Source of the DNA: JBBRSC01 sp038245795
Lineage (GTDB): Bacteria > Actinomycetota > Acidimicrobiia > Acidimicrobiales > Microtrichaceae
Reading direction: 5' to 3'
DNA: 6,957 nt
Assembly: GCA_038245795.1 (NCBI GenBank)
Contig: JBBRSC010000180.1
Span: 1 to 6,957 of the forward strand
Position numbers and translations under genes: made by a program
The notes under the pieces: generated by a model
Database searches by the model: none
The model's input: the letters and a program-made list of their open reading frames with translations, nothing else
What the model was told of the DNA's origin: nothing
Part shown: in pieces, positions 1-5,556 of the stretch
Numbering within the stretch: the stretch's first letter is position 1
How the letters are laid out: every line of letters begins with the position of its first letter

Positions 1-1
1 C

Positions 2-676
2 ATCACCAACGGCATCAACTCCGATCTGGTGATCGTGGCTGCCAAGACCGACCCGACCGCGAAGCACGCCGGGATCTCGTTGCTGGTTTTGGAACGCGGA
101 ATGGCGGGGTTCGAACGCGGCCGGAACCTCGACAAGATCGGCCTGCACGCCCAGGACACGGCCGAGTTGTTCTTCACCGATGTCCGAGTGCCGGTCGCCA
201 ACCTGCTCGGTGGAGAGGGCCAAGGCTTCCTCTGCCTCGTCCGCAATCTGCCCCAGGAGCGGCTCGGCATCGCTGTGGCTGGTGTCGCCCACGCCCGGGC
301 GGCTCTCGGCTGGACCATCGAGTACTGCAAGCAACGCGTGGCCTTCGGCAAGCCCATTGCCGAACTCCAGAACACCAAGTTTCGACTGGCCGAGATGGCG
401 ACCGAAATCGAGGTGGGCCAGGCCTTCGTGGATGCCTCGGTACTGGCGTTGAACGAGGGCACCCTGACCGCCGAGGAGGCCGCCATGTCGAAGTGGTGGT
501 GCACCGAGTTGCAAAAGCGGGTGATGGACACGTGCCTGCAACTCCACGGCGGCTACGGCTACATGATGGAGTACCCGATTGCCCGGGCCTTCCAGGACGC
601 CCGAATCAGCTCGATCTATGGCGGCACCACGGAGATCATGAAAGAGGTGATCGGCCGGAGTCTCATCAAGGGTTGA
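2..676 (+). CDS. Acyl-CoA dehydrogenase, long-chain type, 5' end cut off by the window
   Basis: This flavoenzyme would oxidise an acyl-CoA to the trans-2-enoyl-CoA, passing electrons to an electron-transfer flavoprotein. The frame is open from base 2, giving 224 visible residues. The first (ITNGINSDLVIVAAKTDP) are typical of the middle beta domain, so the gene starts upstream and the GTG at 29 is internal. The C-terminal helical domain is complete: KQRVAFGK, QLHGGYGYMMEYP and IYGGTTEIMKEVIGRSL. The usual Glu of the C-terminal YEGT motif is Gly here (codon 620-622), while Glu sits in PQERL (codon 257-259). That is the catalytic-base arrangement known for long-chain and isovaleryl-CoA dehydrogenases, and the match to mammalian LCAD (ACADL) looks strong by eye. 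The chain-length preference is not proven. A 119-bp gap separates it from the next gene, so a shared role with the downstream operon is uncertain. Confidence 0.93.
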   Translation: MTNGINSDLVIVAAKTDPTAKHAGISLLVLERGMAGFERGRNLDKIGLHAQDTAELFFTDVRVPVANLLGGEGQGFLCLVRNLPQERLGIAVAGVAHARAALGWTIEYCKQRVAFGKPIAELQNTKFRLAEMATEIEVGQAFVDASVLALNEGTLTAEEAAMSKWWCTELQKRVMDTCLQLHGGYGYMMEYPIARAFQDARISSIYGGTTEIMKEVIGRSLIKG

Positions 677-795
677 GCCTGACGTGCATCCAAATCGACA
701 ACGGCCACGAATTACATCTCGACTACTCGGCATCCCGCCGTTTCGAGTTGCCTGATGGTGGGTAGAAGGTTCAGTACATTGCGAAGGGTGACCAA
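677..795. other. Intergenic spacer ahead of the six-gene run
   Basis: This is the only sizeable non-coding gap in the window. It should hold the promoter of the downstream operon if there is one. I see no convincing -35/-10 pair: TACATT at 775-780 could serve as a -10, but nothing well placed resembles TTGACA. I also see no stem-loop with a T-run that would terminate the dehydrogenase transcript, so read-through cannot be excluded. Confidence 0.5.
784..788 (+). promoter_or_regulatory. Ribosome binding site of the glycosyltransferase gene
   Basis: AAGGG lies seven bases before the ATG at 796. It supports that start over other candidates and is one of the few clear Shine-Dalgarno sequences in the run. 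Confidence 0.6.
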
Positions 796-1953
796 ATGAC
801 CACGCAGTGGATCGTCGGGGTGGCGCTGATCGGCGGCTTCTTGGCGTTCGGTCGTCTTCGGACGATCGGCTCGGTCTCGCCTGTGCAGCTTCCGAGTGGA
901 GCAGACACCGAGCCACTGGCGGATCATCCCCACGGCCGTGATCTGACGATCGTCATTCCCGCAAGGAACGAGGAAGCCAGTTTGGCGAATCTGCTCGGTG
1001 ATCTCGGGATCGGCCGGCCGATCGGCTCCCGAGTCATCGTCGTTGACGACCACTCAACCGACCACACTGCGGAGATCGCTCGCTCGTTCGACTTCGTGGA
1101 CCTCATTACGGCCCCTGATCTGCCCGACGGCTGGTGCGGGAAGCCATGGGCCTGCCATACCGGCGCTGCGGACGCCACCACTGGCCGCCTGATGTTCCTC
1201 GACGCCGATGTGCGGGTCGATCCGGGCGCCCTCGACGTCGTGCTCGAACAGCACGACCGTCACCACGGCATCGTCTCGGTCCAACCGTGGCATCAGGTCA
1301 TCCGCGCCTACGAGCAGGTGTCCGCTCTGTTCAACGTGATCGCGATCATGGGTGCCGGCGCGGGTCGGCCCATGCCCACCGGTGTCTTCGGGCCCGTCAT
1401 CGTCACCTCAGTGACGGACTATCAAGTCTGCGGAGGCCATGCCGCGGTGCGCGACGCAGTCGTCGAGGACCTGGCGCTGTGCCGGCGCTACCAGGACGAC
1501 GGACGCGCTGTAACGGTGCTCGGCGGACACCCCTCGATACGGTTCCGCATGTACCCGGTCGGAGTGTCTCAGCTCGTCGAGGGATGGACGAAAAACTTCG
1601 CAACGGGGGCCGTCTCAACCAGCCTGCGGTGGCTGGCCGTGATCTTCGCTTGGGTCACTGCGCTGCTGTCAATCACGATCCAGTTGGTTGAACAGTCGAT
1701 CGGTCGGGGGGATGTTCCGTTGTGGACGACGGCCCTTCTGTACATCGCGGCGGTCGTCCAGCTGACCGTACTGTTCCGTCGGGTCGGCAATTTCTCAGTG
1801 TTCGCGGCGGTGCTGTTCCCGCTGCTCCTGCTGTTCTTCTTCATGACTTTCGCCTGCTCGGTCTACCGCACGGCGTTCCGCCGAACGGTGATCTGGCGCG
1901 GTCGCGAGATCCCGATCAGGCGGCATCGGTCACACGTCGAGTCCGAGTCGTAG
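796..1953 (+). CDS. crtQ: Membrane family-2 glycosyltransferase, CrtQ-like
   Basis: It likely transfers a sugar from a nucleotide sugar to a lipophilic acceptor at the cytoplasmic membrane face. The 385 residues show one N-terminal membrane segment (about 5-20), then a GT-A domain with IPARNEE (54-60), VVDDHSTD (82-89) and the metal-binding DAD (136-138). About three C-terminal membrane segments follow (roughly 277-298, 308-326, 335-355). Many motifs match, from memory, Staphylococcus aureus CrtQ, the 4,4'-diaponeurosporenoate glycosyltransferase: VQPWH (162-166), FGPVIVT (198-204), GGH (213-215), FRMYP (250-254), EGWTKN (262-267), RRVGNFS (328-334) and WRGREI (367-372). The ATG at 796 has a good ribosome binding site. 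The next gene resembles CrtO, the enzyme that follows CrtQ in staphyloxanthin synthesis, which strengthens the call. No carotenoid backbone gene lies in the window, so the acceptor is unknown and the symbol denotes family only. Hopanoid-associated HpnB-type enzymes are related alternatives. Confidence 0.82.
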   Translation: MTTQWIVGVALIGGFLAFGRLRTIGSVSPVQLPSGADTEPLADHPHGRDLTIVIPARNEEASLANLLGDLGIGRPIGSRVIVVDDHSTDHTAEIARSFDFVDLITAPDLPDGWCGKPWACHTGAADATTGRLMFLDADVRVDPGALDVVLEQHDRHHGIVSVQPWHQVIRAYEQVSALFNVIAIMGAGAGRPMPTGVFGPVIVTSVTDYQVCGGHAAVRDAVVEDLALCRRYQDDGRAVTVLGGHPSIRFRMYPVGVSQLVEGWTKNFATGAVSTSLRWLAVIFAWVTALLSITIQLVEQSIGRGDVPLWTTALLYIAAVVQLTVLFRRVGNFSVFAAVLFPLLLLFFFMTFACSVYRTAFRRTVIWRGREIPIRRHRSHVESES

Positions 1954-1962
1954 GCTCCGTTC

Positions 1963-2496
1963 GTGTACTCCCCGTTTCAAGGACTGACGCTGGTCGCCGC
2001 CACCTCGTTGGTGTGGATGGTCAGTACGATGCTCATCGGCTTTCGCGCCGTGCGATGGTCCGACGACGCGCTCACCGATGATGGCTTCCTCATGCGGATC
2101 CGAACCCCGGAACGCAGCCTGCACTTCTACAAGCATGTCCTTCACATCCAACGTTGGAAGGACTCGGTACCCGAGTTCGGCGACTTCTTCCGAGGCGGCA
2201 TGTCGAAGCGGAACCTCCGAGATGGCAAGGCCGACACCCTGGTGAGGTTCGTCCTCGAGACTCGCCGCGCTGAGCGGTGCCACTGGCGGATCATCGCGTT
2301 CGGTCCCACCTTCTTCCTGTGGAGCGACTGGTGGTTTGCGCTGATCAACATCGCGCTCGTCGTTGTGATCAACCTCCCGTTCATCGCCATCCAGCGGTAC
2401 AACCGCATCCGCCTGGAACGCGCACTCGTTCGTTCTGGCGCAGGTCATCGCATCCCCGGAAATGACGACGGACAGCACATCTGGGCGATCGGCTGA
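1963..2496 (+). CDS. crtO: Small membrane acyltransferase, CrtO-like (glycosyl-diaponeurosporenoate acyltransferase family)
   Basis: In S. aureus the CrtO acyltransferase esterifies the sugar of glycosyl-4,4'-diaponeurosporenoate with a fatty acyl group, the last step to staphyloxanthin. It is unrelated to the carotenoid ketolase also named CrtO. This 177-residue protein has the family's small size and order of motifs: an N-terminal membrane segment (about 9-27), RWKD (64-67), ETRRAERCHW (99-108), and a second hydrophobic helix running into the Asn/Arg-rich QRYNRIRL (144-151). These parallel RKWKH, ETKRAELIHW and VQRYNRPRL of the staphylococcal protein as I recall it. The GTG at 1963 is the first possible start after the in-frame stop of the glycosyltransferase gene and retains the first membrane segment. 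Its ribosome binding site is weak. The 3' end overlaps the first permease gene by 35 bases. The acyl donor and acceptor here are unknown. Confidence 0.78.
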   Translation: MYSPFQGLTLVAATSLVWMVSTMLIGFRAVRWSDDALTDDGFLMRIRTPERSLHFYKHVLHIQRWKDSVPEFGDFFRGGMSKRNLRDGKADTLVRFVLETRRAERCHWRIIAFGPTFFLWSDWWFALINIALVVVINLPFIAIQRYNRIRLERALVRSGAGHRIPGNDDGQHIWAIG

Positions 2497-3649
2497 GACG
2501 TTGTTTCTTGCGCTCAAAGAAATGCGACGCGCTCGGACCCGGTTTGCGTTGCTCTCTGCCGCGGTCGGGCTCCTCGTGTTCCTCATCCTGTTTCAGCAGT
2601 CGCTCCTCGACGGACTGGTCACCCAGTTCATCGGCGCCATTCGAGCCCAGGACGCCCAGGTCCTCGTGCTGTCTCGCGACGCCAAAGGGGACCTCGAAGG
2701 GTCGCGAGTGTCACTGGATGACCTCGCGACCGTCGGCGCCGTCGATGGTGTGTCCGATTTCGGTCGACTGAACGTCGGCGGGTACACGATCAGTACCGAT
2801 ACGTCACGGGCCGATGCCGACCCGAAGTTGCGGCTGCTCGATGCGTCGGTCTGGGGATACGACCTGGGGGGCTTGGGTGGCCCCAAGACCCTCGTCGATG
2901 GCGTACGACCCACCCAGCCCAACGAAATCCTCGCCCCAACCGACTTCGAGGACAAAGGCCTCCGCTTGGGTTCCACCGTGAGAATCGAACCCGGCGACAT
3001 CGAGCTGACGATCGTCGGACGCACGAAGGACCTTGTCTACGGCGTGCGCCCTGCCCTGTTCATGTCATGGGAGACCGTTGCGCGGGCCGCCGCTGCGCGG
3101 AATCCCGACGCCGCGGAGATTGCGCCGACCGCGTTCGTCCTTCAACCGGGACCCGGCGTGTCGCCCAAGACGCTGGTCGAACGGGTCAACGCCGCGGTGC
3201 CGAACGTGCAGGCCCTCACCCGGGGCGACGCCGCCGACAACGCACCGGTCGTGGCGTCGGTGTCGACGACGTTCTCGACGATCATCAACCTGTTGAGGTT
3301 CGTGGTGCTGTTGACCTGTGGGTTGTTCTTCCTGATCCTCACTGCTCAGAAGACGTCAACACTCACCGTGCTGCGCGCCATGGGGGCCAAGAGCAGCACG
3401 TTGGTGGAAGCGTTGTTGATCCAGGTCGTCATGGTGGTGGTGGCCGGCTCAGTATTGGCCTGCATGCTGCAGGCGCTGGTGAGCATTCCACTGAAGAGCG
3501 TGGGAGTGACGCTCGATTTCGCCTCGGCACTCGCTACCACCGGAGTGGTGTTAGTGCTTGCGTTAGTGGGCACCGCTCTCGGCGCGATTCGTCGGATCGT
3601 CAAGATCGACCCTGTCGCCGCCACCGGACTTCAGGGAGCGAGCTCGTGA
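2462..3649 (+). CDS. ABC transporter permease 1, FtsX/MacB-type
   Basis: This is a membrane subunit of an ABC exporter or lipid-extracting transporter. Its 395 residues have the MacB/FtsX layout: a cytoplasmic amphipathic start (LFLALKEMRRARTRF), TM1 at about 26-46, a large extracytoplasmic domain (about 47-273), then three membrane helices (about 274-296, 314-342, 355-376). The coupling-helix region LRAMGAK (304-310) between TM2 and TM3 and the C-terminal KIDPVAA (381-387) are family hallmarks. The ATG at 2462 lies inside the acyltransferase gene and lacks a clear ribosome binding site. A TTG at 2501, just after that gene's stop, is the main alternative. A start at Met21 would cut into the conserved amphipathic helix also seen in permease 2. 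It probably pairs with permease 2 and the downstream ATPase. The substrate is not evident, but upstream neighbours suggest a glycolipid. Confidence 0.88.
   Translation: MTTDSTSGRSAETLFLALKEMRRARTRFALLSAAVGLLVFLILFQQSLLDGLVTQFIGAIRAQDAQVLVLSRDAKGDLEGSRVSLDDLATVGAVDGVSDFGRLNVGGYTISTDTSRADADPKLRLLDASVWGYDLGGLGGPKTLVDGVRPTQPNEILAPTDFEDKGLRLGSTVRIEPGDIELTIVGRTKDLVYGVRPALFMSWETVARAAAARNPDAAEIAPTAFVLQPGPGVSPKTLVERVNAAVPNVQALTRGDAADNAPVVASVSTTFSTIINLLRFVVLLTCGLFFLILTAQKTSTLTVLRAMGAKSSTLVEALLIQVVMVVVAGSVLACMLQALVSIPLKSVGVTLDFASALATTGVVLVLALVGTALGAIRRIVKIDPVAATGLQGASS
3633..3638 (+). promoter_or_regulatory. Ribosome binding site of permease 2
   Basis: AGGGAG lies seven bases before the GTG at 3646, inside the last codons of permease 1. 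It supports this start rather than one further upstream in the same open frame. It sits directly 5' of the inverted repeat that encloses the start codon. Confidence 0.6.
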
Positions 3650-3669
3650 GAATCGCGCTTCGCGAGCTC
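3640..3669 (+). promoter_or_regulatory. Hairpin enclosing the start codon of permease 2
   Basis: Bases 3640-3650 can pair with 3659-3669 as an 11-bp stem (nine Watson-Crick pairs, two G-U) around the 8-base loop 3651-3658. The GTG start of permease 2 (3646-3648) and the TGA stop of permease 1 (3647-3649) lie within the stem. A ribosome finishing permease 1 would open it, so this would couple translation of the two permeases. The pairing is visible in the sequence; its function is inference. Confidence 0.45.
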
Positions 3670-4743
3670 CGGCGGCGTCCCGGACGCTTCGGCGTGGCGA
3701 CCGCTGCCTTGGCGGTTCTGGCGTTGCTGTTGTTGTTTCTCGGCGGATTGCTCGACGGCCTGACCGCTGGCAGCACCGGCGCAGTGCGCGCCCAGGAGCG
3801 CGACGGATTCGTGTTGTCGACGTCGGCCCGAGATTCGTTTTTCAGGTCGCGTGTCACTCCCGAGGTTCGCGCTCGGGTCGAGGCCGTCCCAGGAGTGTCA
3901 CAGGTCTCGGGATTCGGTCTGACGTTCGGATCAGCGAAGATCGATGGGACCGACACCGACGTTGGTGTGGCCGGCTACGAGACCGGTTCGTCGGTCCTAC
4001 CTTCGCCGCCGGCGCCGGGCGAGGCCTACGCCGACGAACGTCTCGAACAGGCAGGGGTGAAGGTGGGCGGGAGCGTACAGCTCGGTCCGGCGACACCCAT
4101 CAAGATCGTGGGTTTCGTGAAGGATACGAGGTATCTGCAGAACTCGCTGCTCTGGGTCAACCTCGACACCTGGCGATCGACAACCCGACAGATCCGGCCC
4201 GAGTCCACCGTCGGGGACGAAATCGTCCAGGCGTTGACCTTCGATGTTGCACGCGGTTCCAACATCACCAATGTGACCGCAGCAATTGATGCGGCGACCG
4301 GTGGGGCCACATCGACGCTGAGCAGCGACGACGCCGTGAATGCCACCCCGGGTGTCGCCTCGCAGAACAGCGTGTTCACCCTGATCATTGTCACCACGTT
4401 GCTGGTGGCGGCGCTGGTCGTGAGCCTGTTCTTCGCCTTTCTGACGCTCGAACGTGTTCCGATCTACGGGGTGCTCAAAGCCATCGGGTCGAGCTCTCGC
4501 CAACTGTTCCTCGGTGTGCTCGTGCAATCGATGGTGGTGTCGATCATCGCCTTCGCCATCGGACTCGCGGTGGTGGCACCCCTGGCGATCAGCGCGCCGT
4601 CCGGTCTGCCGTTCGCCTTGTCGGCGAACCGGATCTTCATCACCATCGGCGGCCTCGGATCGGCGGCGATCCTCGGCGGACTTGTCTCGTTGCGACGCGT
4701 CATCAAAATCGACCCGGCCGCGGCCATCGGAGGAGGAACATGA
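3646..4743 (+). CDS. ABC transporter permease 2, FtsX/MacB-type
   Basis: This is the second, divergent permease of the same transporter, 365 residues long. It opens with the amphipathic MRIALRELRRRPGRF, followed by TM1 (about 17-38), an extracytoplasmic domain (about 39-242) and three membrane helices (about 243-267, 286-312, 329-349). YGVLKAIGSSS (274-284) and KIDPAAA (354-360) occupy the same places as LRAMGAK and KIDPVAA in permease 1. The two also share LLDGL and RAQ after TM1, an SRV turn and a KD turn before the third quarter, so they look like ancient paralogues forming a heterodimer. The frame is open far upstream to 3067, but that part overlaps permease 1 and has no family resemblance. 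The GTG at 3646 has a ribosome binding site and overlaps the previous stop by four bases (GTGA). The stop overlaps the ATPase start as ATGA. Confidence 0.88.
   Translation: MRIALRELRRRPGRFGVATAALAVLALLLLFLGGLLDGLTAGSTGAVRAQERDGFVLSTSARDSFFRSRVTPEVRARVEAVPGVSQVSGFGLTFGSAKIDGTDTDVGVAGYETGSSVLPSPPAPGEAYADERLEQAGVKVGGSVQLGPATPIKIVGFVKDTRYLQNSLLWVNLDTWRSTTRQIRPESTVGDEIVQALTFDVARGSNITNVTAAIDAATGGATSTLSSDDAVNATPGVASQNSVFTLIIVTTLLVAALVVSLFFAFLTLERVPIYGVLKAIGSSSRQLFLGVLVQSMVVSIIAFAIGLAVVAPLAISAPSGLPFALSANRIFITIGGLGSAAILGGLVSLRRVIKIDPAAAIGGGT
4729..4736 (+). promoter_or_regulatory. Strong ribosome binding site of the ATPase gene
   Basis: GGAGGAGG precedes the ATG at 4740, within the last codons of permease 2. 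It is the best Shine-Dalgarno sequence in the run and may raise ATPase output relative to the permeases. Confidence 0.7.
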
Positions 4744-5456
4744 GTACACGGGTGGCGAAACGCCAAGCGGCGCCGAAGCACGAGTTCGCCGCCGAACTCA
4801 TCGATGTCCGGAAGGTCTACGGTTCGGGCGAAACCGAGACCGTGGCACTCGATTCGGCAACGTTGCACGTTCGTAGCGACGAGATCGTGGCACTGATCGG
4901 CCCGTCCGGTTCGGGTAAGACGACCCTGTTGTCGATTGCTGGCGGCCTCCTCACGCCGACGTCCGGCCAGGTGGTGATCGGCGGCATCGACATCACGTCG
5001 GCGAGCCCCAAGGAACTCACCGAGTTCCGACGGACGATGGTGGGATTCGTCTTCCAGAGTGTGAACCTGGTGCCGTTCCTGACCGCTCGGGAGAACCTGT
5101 TGGTCGTCGACGAGATCGCCGGTCGACGCGGCGACTCGGTGAAACGAGCCAACGCGTTGCTCGAATCGCTGGGCCTGTCGCACCGTGCCGACAATCAGCC
5201 GGGCAAACTCTCTGGCGGCGAGCGTCAACGCGTGGCCATTGGGCGGGCGCTCATGAACGAGCCAACACTCGTGCTGTTCGACGAGCCGACGTCTGCGCTC
5301 GACACCAAGTTGGGCGAACAGGTCATGGAGTTGATCCACCACGAAATGCACGAGCGGGGGACGGCTGCGGTCGTGATCACCCACGACACCCGCATGACGC
5401 ACTACGCCGATCGAACGGTGCACATCGTTGATGGCCGCCTCGACGCGAACTCGTAA
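4740..5456 (+). CDS. ABC transporter ATP-binding protein, LolD/MacB/DevA-type
   Basis: This is the ATPase that powers the two upstream permeases from the cytoplasmic side. All nucleotide-binding motifs are intact in its 238 residues: Tyr27 as A-loop (VYGSG), Walker A GPSGSGKTT (54-62), Q-loop VFQS (104-107), signature LSGGE (157-161), Walker B LVLFDE (177-182), D-loop SALD (185-188) and switch His215 (THD). The NLVPFLTARENL stretch after the Q-loop is typical of the group that partners FtsX-type permeases. It reminds me of DevA, the ATPase of the heterocyst glycolipid exporter, but assigning that subgroup would need a tree. The length is standard for a stand-alone subunit. The ATG overlaps the stop of permease 2 by four bases. 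Confidence 0.95.
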   Translation: MSTRVAKRQAAPKHEFAAELIDVRKVYGSGETETVALDSATLHVRSDEIVALIGPSGSGKTTLLSIAGGLLTPTSGQVVIGGIDITSASPKELTEFRRTMVGFVFQSVNLVPFLTARENLLVVDEIAGRRGDSVKRANALLESLGLSHRADNQPGKLSGGERQRVAIGRALMNEPTLVLFDEPTSALDTKLGEQVMELIHHEMHERGTAAVVITHDTRMTHYADRTVHIVDGRLDANS

Positions 5457-5466
5457 AGTTTGCCTC

Positions 5467-5556
5467 GTGCGGGCCTCCCCCAGACCGAGATCGACCACGT
5501 CAGGCCTCGTCGGTCGATGCGCGGCCGCGCTGCTGATGCTCACGCTCGTCGGGTGT
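5467..5556 (+). other. Lipoprotein signal peptide and lipobox cysteine
   Basis: An Arg-rich n-region is followed by the hydrophobic core AAALLMLTLV and the lipobox LVGC. The Cys codon is at 5554-5556. This predicts cleavage by signal peptidase II and lipidation at Cys30. There is no twin-arginine motif, so Sec export is expected. Confidence 0.8.

Noticed and set aside
775..780. TACATT as a -10 promoter element for the operon
   Set aside because: No TTGACA-like sequence stands 16-18 bases upstream; the nearest candidates (TTGCCT at 748, TGATGG at 753) are badly spaced or poor matches.
1930..2586. Minus-strand open frame opposite the acyltransferase
   Set aside because: It is rich in Arg, Asp, Glu and His with no motif, and overlaps a gene whose family motifs are recognisable on the plus strand.
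3067..3645. Upstream extension of the permease 2 frame by 193 codons
   Set aside because: It lies wholly inside the well-supported permease 1 gene, is Arg-rich like an out-of-frame reading, and lacks the permease N-terminal pattern, which begins cleanly at the GTG at 3646.
5428..5466. Earlier TTG/ATG starts for the lipoprotein hydrolase
   Set aside because: They would overlap the ATPase gene and lengthen the n-region before the lipobox to about 30 residues. The GTG at 5467 gives a normal lipoprotein signal peptide, though no candidate has a strong ribosome binding site.
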